Positions 42,841 to 53,419 of a stretch of DNA of 64,000 nucleotides are shown here, one piece after another (position 1 is the stretch's first letter; every line of letters begins with the position of its first letter). The stretch is from Massospora cicadina (taxonomy: Eukaryota > Entomophthoromycota > Entomophthoromycetes > Entomophthorales > Entomophthoraceae). The stretch is from assembly GCA_022478985.1 (NCBI GenBank), contig JAKSZP010009614.1, positions 17,735 to 81,734 of the forward strand, given 5' to 3'. The position numbers and the translations under genes are program-made. The notes below the pieces were generated by a model, which did not search any database, was not told the origin of the DNA, and saw only the letters and a program-made list of their open reading frames with translations.

Positions 42841-43335
42841 CCTTAACCAATCTCTCCCTTGGCTTTATCAGGCAACAAAAAATATCCCTCCTCTGGAGTA
42901 TCCTATTTCCTAGATCTCAGATTGGTTACTGGTGATATTTTTACTTAACCCAAATTAGAAGGACCAAATGAAAAAAACTTGAGATTACCTGATAAAAGCC
43001 TCTTATTTTAAAGTAATATCAAATAGTTTTATACTTCTCACATGTTATAAAGATATAAGATAAATGTAAATTGATAATAAAATAGGAAAGGGTTTGGTAA
43101 ATTGTAGGTTTCCATAACCCCTTGTAAGTACCATCTTGAGCTCCGCCTTGGTGGCAGCATCCACTTGACTTAATGCTTGTAATTTTTGATCTCTGTCTCA
43201 AGATGAACATACCTGAACCAATATTTTTGGTGGCCCCTTATTCACTACTACCTATTAGAGCTGCAAAACCGCTTTTGGTTTATTTTTTCTTTTAATTTGG
43301 TAAAATCCTGATCAGGTCATGATTTATATATATGG
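42841..43335 (-). mobile_element. Probable 5' part of Ty3-I (gag start, leader, part of LTR)
   Basis: It lies between Ty3-B and LINE-F and should hold the continuation of Ty3-I upstream of 36017. One minus-strand stretch (43019-43210) gives QALSQVDAATKAELKMVLTR, plausible as a gag N-terminus. Near 43220-43330 the minus strand has CTCCATATATATAAATC, similar to CTCCATATTTATTTAT of the Ty3-C LTR, followed by a possible leader. The match is weak and the LTR limits are not defined. Confidence 0.4.
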
Positions 43336-43414
43336 AGCTTTTCTTTCCTGTTACTATCACTATTAGTAACACGATTCTCTGCAAATTATCCGAATTTGAC
43401 AATCAACCAGGAAA

Positions 43415-44730
43415 ATGAGCAGATTTGTATTCACCAACACCAGCTGGGCAAAAGTGGCCAGCACAAAAGGCCTTAAACCCACCCAACCCGTTGGAGAAAA
43501 CGCCCCAGCAGCACGTTGGGACAACCTCCTAAAAAGGGTGAGCATAGTGCTGCACCATAGTTTTACAATTTTTACAAAAAATGGGCGCTTTCACAAATAA
43601 TTGAACATCCTCAACCCTTTTCCTCCCTCAAGCACGGCCTTAGAATTATGGTCAGTGATACCTCCCTTGAGTCATGGTAAAAAATGGGGGAGGCCTTCTC
43701 TGCAATTTTCCTAAACACCATCTTGGTAAATTTTAAAAATTTAATTATAGGATGGACGGATGTTGGGTTTATGACTGCAGAGGAAGCAGCAGATAGAGCA
43801 AAAACAAATTTTTGTAAAAATTAACAATGAAGATCACATTATCTGCATGTTGCGCACATGAAAAAATGATACAAATGACACGTTCATCATTTTTGACCAA
43901 CTTCCAAGCACTGTGCACCATGATATCCTCAAGGATGAACTCCGCGTAGGCCTAGAAAGTTATGGCGAAATTAAACAATTTGAATTCAAAAATTCCCCCT
44001 CTTGCCCCACCTATGCACAGGGAAGGCAATAGCCATTATTGAACCTGACCAGGATGTGGTAGAAGATATCACCCTCATTCCACGCATGGTGACCATCAAT
44101 CTCCCTGATGGCAGCATATCTCGCCCCTTCAGCATCACACCAGAACACACTCTACCCATCTGCGGCTTCTGCTCAGCTCTAGGCCACAAAGACCACGCTG
44201 CCCCATCAAATGTGGGGTGGAAGTACCGGAATTTTGTGAGGAAAATATGGACGAAATGAGCCCAACCTTTGGTAAAATGAAGGATGCCACTTATGCCTTC
44301 CACTGGGGTGAAAGAGCCAAAATTACTTTAGTCGAACCCATTTCATGCAAGGATCGCTGTCATTCACAGGCTGCCCACAAGCAGGCTGTGAGCTCCGCCA
44401 AAACCCAAGCCCACACCACAATTTCCCTGGACCAGATCCAGTTGGATGCCATGGCAGTGCGGCGAAATAACTTTCTGATCTCCCACATAAAACTCAACAA
44501 AATCAAAGCAAATTTTTCAAACACAACCAATCAGATGCCTCCAATTACACTGAAGCAGAACCACCATGCACCACTGTGGATCCTCCTAGCCAATCACATG
44601 TGACTAGCAACAATGTGGTCCATGAGTACAATATGGAAGATCATCCCAGACAATTACAAATTGACAACGCTCCCACACAAAACCCAGTTGCCCTGACACC
44701 TAGCTTCTACACATGTAGCCCATAGGTAAG
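43415..44730 (+). pseudogene. LINE-F ORF1
   Basis: It starts MSRFVFTNTSWAKVAS at 43415, about 80 nt after the element start. The RRM-like domain is mostly lost to stops, with IKQFEFKNS near 43975 and CTGKAIAIIEPDQ (44020-44050) recognisable as the RNP1 strand. The knuckle is ICGFCSALGHKDHAAP (44158-44205); its last Cys is Ala. Downstream, NFVRKIW and DEMSPTFGKMKDATYAF match the acidic helix of LINE-D/E. Two or more frame changes (near 44210 and 44000) are needed. Confidence 0.75.
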
Positions 44731-44939
44731 TAGCGGAAAATTTTTTTCGCTGGTGGGGCACAACACAATCAACGCCAGAGACAAACTCTACGGAGTAATC
44801 TGAGCCCAAAGAAACCAAACAAAACTGATACTATGACCACCAAGCAACATGCTGGAACCATCCTGTCTGATTGGCCCCAAACTCATAGTATGACCTGCAC
44901 TGCTAAGGAATGGGGTGACCTCAGTGGGTCGCCCCAACG

Positions 44940-45830
44940 TTCCTGATGTGCGGATTACCACAATAACCATAGGGACGCTCAACATTGTGGGAGCCAAATC
45001 CCCACGTCCTGGGCCAAAAAAATGGCTTTCCTGAGCAATATCCCCATGGACATCTTAACCATCCAAGAACCCCACTGTCCACCAGAGGAGGAGGAGTCAT
45101 GGTCAACCATGCTCCTCCTGGCTAAATCCTTTTGGATGTACCAATGTGGGGTGGTAATTTAATCCAACCACAATCATCCAGTTAATATCCGAAGCACATC
45201 CTCCCACCTGGAGGAATGGCTGCTTCTAGCAGATTTTGAGTGAAATGGAGAAAATTTCGCTGTGGCATGCGTTTATGCCCCAAATGACCCAATTGACCGC
45301 CAAATTTTTTTTCCAATATCCTCTCAATCCCCTTCATCAAGACAACATTTTTCGCGGGAGATTTCAATTGCTGGCTTAATCCCATAACTGACCGCTGGCC
45401 CAAAACAAAGGCCATACTCCGCGGCCACATGGAACTTCGCATACTAAAAGCAACGCTGAGCCTGTATGACACCATTCCCAAACAGGCCACCACGCTGGCC
45501 AACATGACGAGGCTTTACTACAATAACAACCAACTGGTCTTAATGAGCCGGATCAACCTGATGCTCGCCCCTGTAGATTTCTGTCACTATGTATCAAATT
45601 TTATAACAACAATTATCCCCCTTTCTGACCACCAAATGGTTTCAATAAAACTATCATCTGCAGCAAAATACCAAAAGCCACCGACCTGGCACAAAGTTCA
45701 CCCAAACACCATCCACCTTCCAGAGCTTAAACTTTGGATTGTGAAGGTGATAACAACACAGATAAAAAATGACCACCTACAGGGAACCCTATCTCTGAGT
45801 GGGAAATTTTCAAGACTAGAGTAGCCAAGA
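44940..45830 (+). pseudogene. LINE-F ORF2 APE-type endonuclease
   Basis: TLNIVGAKSPRP (44978-45015) is the conserved start. A MDILTIQEPHCPPEEE block (45047-45095) has QEPH for QETH. Then CVYAPNDPIDR (45268-45300), GDFNCWLNP (45359-45385), SRINLMLAP (45547-45575, relatives SRIDFI) and LSDHQMVSI (45622-45650, the SDH motif). The order is complete. The Asp of SRID is Asn here. Frames change at least three times. Confidence 0.78.
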
Positions 45831-46198
45831 AAGCCTGTCACTTGAACTCCATAAAGCTGACTGCGACGTCCACAACAATCAATAAGACTATCAGACAGCT
45901 CCAACACTTAGAAAACAACACACCCCATGAGGGATACAGCCCTCAATGGGGACGCCTGTGGTTCCAAACATCTTCACAGGTCAACTCCCTCTTTAGAAAA
46001 CACCAGCAATATCTCGAAGTATGGCACAAAATCAAAATACATTCTATCCTGTGAAACCCACATGGCCCATTTCTTCCACCGCTTTAAACCAATCCAATCT
46101 CGGCAACCTGCACACAGGTTCGTCAAGCAGATGACACACTGGCATCCACATCATCTGAAATATTGGCCTAATTACACCAGTTTTACACTGACCTGTAC

Positions 46199-47176
46199 AT
46201 GGCGGATTTCGCAGCACCTATCAAAATAAAAAAAATTTCATCATCTCTTAATATTGACAATATAGCTGATAAACCAGACCCTGCTGAACCCATCACTAGA
46301 GGGGAACTATGGGAAGTAATAAAATCAACTCTGCGCCACAAGTGCCCTGGGCCTGATGGCCTCCCATATGAATTTTACATAAAATATTTTGATTACATCG
46401 CCCCAGTACTACTAGCAACTATGAACAAGTGCCTAGAGGACACAGCCCTTCTACCTGATGGCCAAGACGCATATGTGGTCACACTCTTCAAAAAAGGAGA
46501 CCAGGCAGACCTAAACAATTGGCTTTCAATTGCTCTCACCAACACTAATACTAAAATACTAACAAAAATCTTAGCTAAGCGTCTGGGATGCATTGCACAG
46601 ACAGCCCTCTCCCCATCAGTATGGCTTTATCCCCAATCGCTCAATTTGGGATAACATTCACACCATAGCCAACATCTGCCAAGCTAACCTCACTGGCGTC
46701 TTTGCTTTCCTGGACCAAAAGAAAGCATATGACCGAGTGCACTGGGACTACTTGGAACAATGTCTAAAGGCCTTCAACCTCCCATCCCGCTTTAAAAACT
46801 GGGCGCTCCTCCTAAAACGCTTGGCCAGGTTTGCAATCAGAGGTCCAGGTTTCCTAACTGACACCATCACCCCACAAAGGGGCCTCAAAAAAGGTGCCCC
46901 GCTTAGCCCCTACTATACAATTTCAGCCTTGACCCTCTCCTCCGCATAGTAAACTCCAAGATCTCTGTAATCGTGTTGGAGGGACAACTACCAACCAAGA
47001 TGCTCGCCTTTGCTGACGACTGTGTAGTCGGTGTCTCAGGCAATAGGGATGCCAGAGCAATTGAGCGCATTATCCACCAATATGAGTCAGTGAGTAACTC
47101 CAAGATGAACAAACAGAAAATAGAGGTAACTGTAATGGGCAAATTCAGCTCAAATTGGACCCCCTCCCACAACTAA
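46199..47176 (+). pseudogene. LINE-F ORF2 reverse transcriptase
   Basis: The open stretch 46199-46654 gives RHKCPGPDGLPYEFYIKYF and DLNNWLSIALTNTNTKILTK. 46593-46949 continues as YGFIPNRSIWDN, FAFLDQKKAYDRVHWDYLEQ (motif A, Asp intact), TDTITPQRGLKKGAPLSPYY. 46973-47176 begins with the catalytic LAFADDCVVGVSGNRDARAI. FADD is intact. Frameshifts occur near 46600 and 46950. In GLKKGAP, family members have GLKQGDP. Confidence 0.88.
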
Positions 47177-47338
47177 CCAAACCAACCCACCACACATCCT
47201 ACCACAAGACAAAGACCTACGCCAATAAAACCACTGTGCTTACCCTTCGCACCCCACCCCGCCACCAACCCAGTCCTTCATCTGGAAATATGGCTTGAGG
47301 CTGGTGGATATGCACTTGATATCATTGAAACCAAAATT

Positions 47339-48560
47339 TTGGACAACATCACAAAAAGAATGACAAGCATGCGGAGGAGTAAAGCTAGTTTAGCTGGAAG
47401 GGTTGTGTTAGCCAGCTCCCTGATCCTGTCAAAGTTATGGTTTGCTGCTCACGCAGACCCTTTCTCCACCAACTTTACCAACGCAGTCTACAAGCTCCTG
47501 CAGCCTGGCTGTGGTCTGGATACCACGCACCAGTCAAGCTGGAGACCATGTATGGCCCACGGAAGAAAGGTGGGATGGGGCTGCTCAACTTCATAAAACG
47601 AGCTACACAAATCTTTGGCTCATGGATAGCTATGACAACGTCGCCCAACCCGCTTTCCCCCCACTGGGCCAAGGCAGCTTAATCCAACTTTGCAAAGGCA
47701 CTACATCTGAGGTGCCCATCCAACCCCAAAACTGATGAAGTACATAACAGCACACCCAACAGCCACAGGACCGCACACCAACCACCACTTCAAACGCGTC
47801 CTGTACACCCTAATACAAGGGGGTTAGAGTTTCTCCTATGCACAACAATCCTATGATACTAACCAGCCAATAGAGTATATGCGACTCCACAGAGGACAAA
47901 CTGTGACCAGACACCTGCCCCACTACCACCTTTCCCTATATCCCAGGTTGACTATCTAGATTACCAAGACGTCCCATATGACTTGAGCACCCAAAGGAAG
48001 GTGTGGGACCTCATCACTTGCCCCCTCTTATACCCACGAGTGAGCTCCACAGTGTGGCGCTACATGCGTCATATGTTTAGAACAGCCGACTGCACCTTCT
48101 CAATGTTCAAGTCATGCGCCATCTGCGGCAGAGACAACACGCTGGCCCACTGCCTGTAAGAGTGCCCGCCATCCAAGACTATCTGGGCCAATGTGATATA
48201 CTTATTCCAGCAATTACCAACAGCTGAATTCTGACTATCCCACGTTATCCTATCACTCAACACAATCTCACCTATCCCCCAGACGCTAAGGGTTTTAATT
48301 GTGAGTATTGCAATATGGTCCATTCACACAATTGCCCTTGATGCCTTCAACGGGATCTTCCACAACATTAATCAAGCTATCGTCAGGTTCCACAGCCACT
48401 TGGCTGACCACTTCCAAGCCTGGATATTTATATCACTAAAACACAAATGGAAGAAACAGATGGGTAACAGGCTCCCAATCTGGTTCCTTCGATGTGACAC
48501 TGAAAACCTCAAAATCTCTATTGGCGGTACACCTAATAGTCCTTGAGCTGTCAAGTCACT
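47339..48560 (+). pseudogene. LINE-F ORF2 C-terminal region with zinc motif
   Basis: DNITKRMTSMRRSKASLAGR (47340-47400) is the post-thumb helix also seen in LINE-G. Then comes the HGRKVGWGCS/KGGMGLLNF block (47560-47600) and FKSCAICGRDNTLAHCL with a following ECPPSKTIW (48103-48190), the C-x2-C-x7-H zinc motif interrupted by one stop. The conserved hydrophobic tail AIWSIHTIALDAFNGIFHNI is at 48307-48366, and the last open piece ends at 48546. Confidence 0.78.
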
Positions 48561-48690
48561 CAAGGTCATAGTCACCCACAACCCGTGGCTACTAGCCACA
48601 CCCAAGTGTACCATGTCCCATCCTATCTTTCTGGTTACAATATTTAATGTGCTCCCCCTCTTTAATTCTCTTTCCCACATATTGGATGTG

Positions 48691-48713
48691 TCAGTCCCCT
48701 GGTCGGCCATCCT
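48691..48713 (+). repeat. LINE family 3' terminal box (LINE-F copy)
   Basis: TCAGTCCCCTGGTCGGCCATCCT, followed by an A/T-rich tail. It matches the boxes of LINE-D, -E and -H. Confidence 0.78.
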
Positions 48714-48722
48714 TGAATAGAT

Positions 48723-49339
48723 AAAAGATTCATATGAGGGCGCTGCTCTGATGCACCTCACTTCAAGGTTTCTACTGAATTTTAATATTTCTTGATTGCT
48801 TTTCTGGTAATATTCAGACAGAAAGTTCACTTTGCTTTCAATGGGGTAAATTTGTTTGGATTGTTGTTCTGTTATTCCTTTGTCAATGTGCATTTTGGAT
48901 GTAATAACTCTGTCATTGGTCAATTACAACATTTTTCACCCCTTCCCTGAAGGTATAAAAAGGGTCAAAATGCATAGTCTTGAGTGGCAGGGCAGCGTCT
49001 TCTTCATTTAATTTATATCTTTAGTCATCAGGTATCAGGTCATCTTATGATGTCAATCCAACTGACTAGTATATTTTATAAGACTTCGCCATTTATAAAA
49101 GGGGCTATCCCTTTTCTCCGCATTTTGATCTTACATCTTTAAAACAGTTAATGATTGTATACTGGCATGGTTCCTTCTAGAAAGCGAGGAAGTATTTCCC
49201 AGTAAACTTGTGTTAGTTCCATGACACCACTTTTATGCCCAGTTGGAACGCTCAACTTGTTTTTTATAAAGATGCAATAATCCTGATTAACAGTGCAAAA
49301 AATAAATGCATCATATATTGGCTTCACTACAACAATGGA
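48723..49339. other. Unassigned segment with two TATA-like boxes
   Basis: No coding call. GGTATAAAAAGGG near 48952-48964 and TTATAAAAGGGG near 49095-49106 look like LTR core promoters on the plus strand. The segment could be the rest of the Ty3-I LTR, which would be antisense there, as in Ty3-L. The LTR ends could not be found. Confidence 0.35.
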
Positions 49340-50280
49340 TAAGAAAGCAAACATGTGGGAGTTTCATTACTTCTACTCCAACCTTTTCCATGCTGAACAT
49401 ATGGACCTGTCAGGCATCCAGGACTTCCTGTGACGGATGCCAGCGCCACCATTGACTATGGGCTAATAAATCTCTCCTAGCCCCAATTTCCTGTCAAGAG
49501 GTTATGGAGATTCTCCTCTAATCTCTGCGGCTTAAAGCCCCTGGTCCTGACGGCACCCTTTGAGGTATACCTTTCAGGACCAGAGGTAATAGCTTAAGCC
49601 CTCTGCAACCTCTTTACAGCACTTATGAAAAATGGCAAGTCCCTCTCCAAATTAAGTGGTTCTATAACAACCCTCATTGAAAAATTTAGACCGTGGAGAC
49701 TTGTTAAATGGCACCACATAGTCTTGCTCAACACAAACCATAAGCTTTCTACAAAACTTCTAGCCAACCTCATCACTGTTTAGGTGTCATCTTGCCTCAA
49801 TCCTTCCCAACATTTTAGTTTAGGTGAGGTTACTATGGAATAATTATGATGAACTCTACTTGACTTTAAGAGCTAACTTGCATAGAAAAGAGGATATTTT
49901 GGATTTTCTGGATATGGAGAAGGCTTACAATTGACCTGATTGTAAGTAAATTTACGCTATCTTAACCTGCTTCCAGCTCTCCCCAGATGCTTTGAAAAAC
50001 TTTTGGCACTCTATGACCAACTCCACACCAGCGTCCTGACACCAATGGACTTACAATGGCAGTACCAGTTGGTAAAGGTCTTCAGCAAGGGTACTCCGTG
50101 AGCTCAATCCTTTTAAACATCATTCTCAACCCCCTCTTGGCCTGCTTGAAGGATAATCTGAATAGAATTCTGGTCTTAGGTAAGACCCACACCTGCACCA
50201 TGGCATTTGCAGATGGCACAACCATCGCGTTTGGATGTCCTGAGGATGTCACCCAGCTGCTGTGACCCTTGAATAGTTTT
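49340..50280 (+). pseudogene. LINE-K: reverse transcriptase fragment of an L1-like LINE
   Basis: MWEFHYFYSNLFHAEHMDLS (49353-49410) matches the pre-RT helix. PWRLVKWHHIVLLNTNHKLS (49690-49750) matches the WRPIALSNTDTK block of LINE-D/E. Near 49915 the text DFLDMEKAYN is motif A. The open stretch 50056-50265 has GLQQGYSVSSILLNIILNPL and TMAFADGTTIAFG, with FADG in place of FADD. The fragment stops at a TGA near 50263-50265. Neither LINE end is present, and wording differs from LINE-D/E/F, so it is a separate old copy or subfamily. Confidence 0.75.
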
Positions 50281-50565
50281 GGGATTTTATATAAGATTAT
50301 ATTATTCCTCCTGATCAATATTATAAATTTGCTTATCCGTTAGGGGATGAGGCCCTCTAGTGGATATGGGAGTTAACATTCTAGAAAATAACTACTGTTC
50401 AGCGAATTATCCCGCATGAATATTTATTAATCCGCTGGGTTTTTATCTGCTGGATCAATTATGTTTTGTCAGTCATTGTCCTCAACAATAAACAAGCAGT
50501 TAGATTGTCAATTTTAGTATTGTTAGTTAAATCGCTAGTAGGGATTGATTGGGTTTTTGTTGCTA
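50281..50565. other. Non-coding segment between LINE-K and LINE-H
   Basis: AT-rich sequence. I see no gene, repeat or motif in it. Confidence 0.5.
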
Positions 50566-50579
50566 AATAATTAGGGGTA
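50566..50579. repeat. LINE-H target-site duplication, left copy (imperfect)
   Basis: AATAATTAGGGGTA agrees at 12 of 14 bases with 52516-52529. Confidence 0.65.
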
Positions 50580-50671
50580 CAAAGCTCTCTTTCCGCTCAG
50601 CGTAACTTTCTGAGCAAAATTACATGAATTAATAAAACAAAATTGAATTCGCCTGTAGTAGTTTTTCTCTG

Positions 50672-51720
50672 ATGTCCTCAGATTCTCCGCCAGCTTCTCC
50701 AGTGTGGAGCAGCGGTGAAACTCCCCCACTATTTACCATCCAGCAGGAAAACGCACTAGAACTGGTTCACCCAGTCATTTCAAACCTATGGGATGATTCA
50801 TTCTGCCCAAGGACCTCGACACCCACCTTTCTCATACCCAAGCGGTACCTTGCTGCCCCCTAGTGCTCCCCTGGAGCAACATGCGCTACAGCCTAAGGGT
50901 CAAATATGGGAAACTATTCCCATACATGACCAAGCCATTATCAAAATGGCACAGGCGGTGATGGCACCCGCCAGCTTTATTGATTTCCGCCCCTACAAGG
51001 GGTATTTTGACCTTGGCTTCATCTGTGAAGCAGACGCTGCCACTGCAGCAACTGTGCCCCTGGTATTCCAGGGCACCCCTCTCCCCACAACTCAGATTTA
51101 GCTCCCAGCGGAAACCACTTTGATGGTTCAGTTTTCTGGCCTGCACACTCACCTCCCCCTGAAGTGCTCCACTAGGAGCTGATGGACAGTTTGGCATCCT
51201 ATGGCTCCAACCCCATCTTACATTTTGTGGTCCCAAATGGGCCACACGACTTGCTGGGCCTCAGGCATATGCCACAATCAGCCTTGAATTTGATAAAATT
51301 GTGGTTTCAATTCTGCTGCACACTGTTATTCTCTCAGTGCCTGACCATCCATTTTGGGCCCACATTGAGGGCGGGTGGACGATCTGTCCATCATCTTTCA
51401 AGTTAGACCACTTAAAATGCAAGTGCCCCTCCTCAACCACTTCTGGCGGATCAGATGACTCATCCGCTAACCTCCAATCCGCTGCCCACCCCGTACAATT
51501 TCCAGTATGGAGCACAATCCTACCTCCCCCACCCCCAAAGCCTGTTGCTGCAGCTGTACCTGCAGCCACCAATCAGCCTCCTCCTCACCCCAATGCCATA
51601 AATAATTCCTCAAATCAAGCATCAGATTGGATCCCAGTTCAATCCCATGCTTCCTCAAATGAATCTACCAAACCTCAACTATACGCTGATTCCCCATTCC
51701 AATTCAACCAAAACCCATAG
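50672..51720 (+). pseudogene. LINE-H ORF1 (RRM-like, CCHC-like, Pro-rich tail)
   Basis: Start MSSDSPPASPVWSSGETPPL at 50672. In a second frame (50793-51101) IDFRPYKGYFDLGFICEADA matches the first RRM-like block of LINE-D/E (IDIGFETANEADAAAK). LMVQFSGLHTHLP and ELMDSLASYGSNPILHFVV (51120-51240) match LISFDSLPTNLP and ELQARLSRYGEIKQFKL. A knuckle relic at about 51388-51430 reads CPSSFKLDHLKCKC, with the second Cys replaced by Ser. It ends in a Pro/Ala/Gln-rich stretch (51520-51720) absent from the other copies. Three frames are used. Confidence 0.7.
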
Positions 51721-51789
51721 GAATTATTGGCTGAAATTGACGAATCAGGTAAGTTCATTGAAGAACCATCTCTGCAAATCAAGAGGATC

Positions 51790-52205
51790 ATCAAAGCAGA
51801 ATGGGACCCAAATACACCCTTTGACTTTATACCCCACAGCCAAATGCTGAATTGTTTTGCAGTGATCACCAGCTTGTAGTTGAAGCAGCTGCAACATCAG
51901 ATTGTCATCCCCTGCATAAAGCTGTTGCTAAATCAGTAGCAATACTCAAAGGAAGAATTCCACCTCCTGTTATCCCTGCAACCTTAACTCCAAAAAGTAA
52001 AATCATGGTGAACCAGTATTACAAAAATGCAAATGGTGCTATCCAGAACGTGGCAACTATAGCACGGAATCCAAAAGCAAAAATAACCCAAACCAACATT
52101 GCCACATTTGTTAAACTCCCAGAAGCCCGCATCAAAGCTGAAAAAGCTTTAACTGAATATCTCAGTTCCATTTATCTAGCTGGAAAATTCCATGAATTCC
52201 AATAA
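51790..52205 (+). pseudogene. LINE-H ORF2 relic: endonuclease end and pre-RT linker
   Basis: WDPNTPFDFIPHSQMLNCF (51800-51860) recalls the SRIDFI... block. CSDHQLVVEAA (51855-51890) carries the endonuclease SDH motif (compare LSDHQMVSI in LINE-F). The open stretch to 52205 ends IKAEKALTEYLSSIYLAGKF, like VKAEVHRYYTELYLD just before the RT of LINE-E. A stop follows and no RT begins. In effect this is a fused, shortened ORF2 of about 115 codons. The alignment is by eye and could be partly chance in the middle. Confidence 0.6.
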
Positions 52206-52480
52206 TCAGTGATGTCAAACCACATACTGCAGATGCCCCAACGCCATTACTAATGGCTGTGACATGCACTCTACTATGGGAGGAAGAAGCTGCTGCCAAA
52301 GAGGCTGCCAAAGACAAGCCCCCAGACCCCCCTCCCCTTCCACCATGGAGGGATAAACGGCTTCTGCTGCCCACATGGTTGGTCAGTTTTTTAAGCATTT
52401 CACTCAATCCGCTCATTAGGGCATTTTGTTTGAGCCAAGTAGTTACGTTAGTTTTTTAGTCTAGTTTTAGCTTTGGTAAT

Positions 52481-52504
52481 GTCCGTCCCCTGGTCAGCTT
52501 GCCT
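52481..52504 (+). repeat. LINE family 3' terminal box (LINE-H copy)
   Basis: GTCCGTCCCCTGGTCAGCTT then GCCT, followed by CAAATAAATAT. Same box as LINE-D, -E and -F. Confidence 0.8.
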
Positions 52505-52515
52505 CAAATAAATAT

Positions 52516-52529
52516 ATTAATTGGGGGTA
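52516..52529. repeat. LINE-H target-site duplication, right copy (imperfect)
   Basis: ATTAATTGGGGGTA, 12 of 14 identical to 50566-50579. Confidence 0.6.
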
Positions 52530-52807
52530 TATTGATGATTTGCTGGGCGTTAACAATGCCTTTGGCGTCAGTAATTTGCAGTTTAGCCTTTCAGGCAATG
52601 CAACCTGATGCTAATGGGTAAAGGGTCCCATTACCTAAACAGTTTGATAGTTTAGTTGGGTTATTCCGCCGGGGTTGGATGAGAGCATCAGGACATGCTA
52701 CCACCAATCCAACCCATGGTGAATCGTTATTTAGTCAACAGTGGGGCCCAACTATTTTTGGATGGATGAACGGAAGCCTCATTTATTGTAAAAGCAATTC
52801 GTTGAGG
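52530..52807. other. Unassigned segment left of Ty3-C
   Basis: No coding or repeat call. Confidence 0.45.
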
Positions 52808-52812
52808 GTGAA
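52808..52812. repeat. Ty3-C target-site duplication, left copy (GTGAA)
   Basis: GTGAA precedes the TG of the 5' LTR and recurs at 58763-58767. Confidence 0.9.
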
Positions 52813-53319
52813 TGTCGTGGTTCTGATATGACTGGACAATAAGCACTAAGTTGATATGGTGTAACAGATGGAATCCACCAAGTTGTTATGAATACGATTA
52901 ATTGAGCGCCTCAAAATGAGGAGATATTGGGTTGCTGGGAAATTGGCCGAATGGGGTGATTGTAGATTGATGAATGAATAATTGGTGGAACCAATGAGAT
53001 ACAGCGAAGTGAATTACTAAGCCTGAAAGTGGTACCATCTGAAGTCATTACCATACAAGTGGTATGAGATTATTGGGGAGGTTAGGTTGTTAATAGTTTA
53101 GAGTGAGTATAACAGCGAGAATCCGCTGTATTAACATATCAAATAAAAAGAGAGTTGAGGGAGCAAGTGCTCCATATTTATTTATTTATTTATTTATAAG
53201 TTTATTCTGTGGTGTTGAGGACAGCGATCATCATAATGTTGGTCCTAATTGCTCAGTGGGTCGAACCCTGTGCAAAAATCCTGTTGTCATATCTCTTAAA
53301 TACCACCAATTTTATAACA
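52813..53319 (+). repeat. Ty3-C 5' LTR (507 bp)
   Basis: Starts TGTCGTGGTTCTG, ends TTTTATAACA. It contains an ATTT microsatellite near 53176-53195 with more units than the 3' copy. Confidence 0.95.
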
Positions 53320-53320
53320 G

Positions 53321-53338
53321 TGGTGCTCACTACAGGGG
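53321..53338 (+). other. Primer-binding site of Ty3-C
   Basis: One base after the LTR, TGGTGCTCACTACAGGGG begins with the TGG that pairs with tRNA CCA. It agrees with the Ty3-L PBS at 15 of 18 bases. The primer tRNA should end CCCCTGTAGTGAGCACCA; its identity is not resolved here. Confidence 0.8.
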
Positions 53339-53419
53339 GCCCATTGATCAATCACATAGACTAATAAGCGTTCCTCAGATGCTAGTCATGTCATATCTGG
53401 CTTGCTTCACTAAGTAATC

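Larger units (their letters stand above)
43336..48722 (+). mobile_element. LINE-F: near full-length L1-like LINE
   Basis: Plus-strand member of the D/E family, about 5.4 kb. It starts AGCTTTTCTTTCCTG, runs through ORF1, endonuclease, RT and a C-terminal zinc motif, and closes with the 3' box at 48691-48713 and a GAATAGATAAAA tail. Possible target duplications are imperfect: GATTTATATATATGG before it and GATTCATATGAGGG after it. The LTR-like text on its left suggests it landed in an LTR of Ty3-I. ORF2 catalytic residues are mostly kept, but the frames are broken. Confidence 0.85.
50580..52515 (+). mobile_element. LINE-H: internally deleted, RT-less LINE (1936 bp)
   Basis: It has both family ends: a start AAGCTCTCTTTCCGC like AGCTTTTCTTTCCTG of LINE-F, and the 3' box at 52481-52504. 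Between them lie an ORF1, a short endonuclease C-terminus with SDHQLV, a pre-RT linker, and then directly the 3' end. The N-terminal endonuclease motifs, the whole RT and the zinc region are missing. The imperfect 14-bp duplications suggest it transposed in this short form, using enzymes of a full-length relative. Some blocks are distinct from D/E/F, so it may represent its own subfamily. Confidence 0.72.

Noticed and set aside
48372..48923. 183-codon minus-strand reading frame across the end of LINE-F
   Set aside because: It runs antisense through the LINE-F C-terminal region and past its 3' box. No domain is seen, so it is likely an accident.
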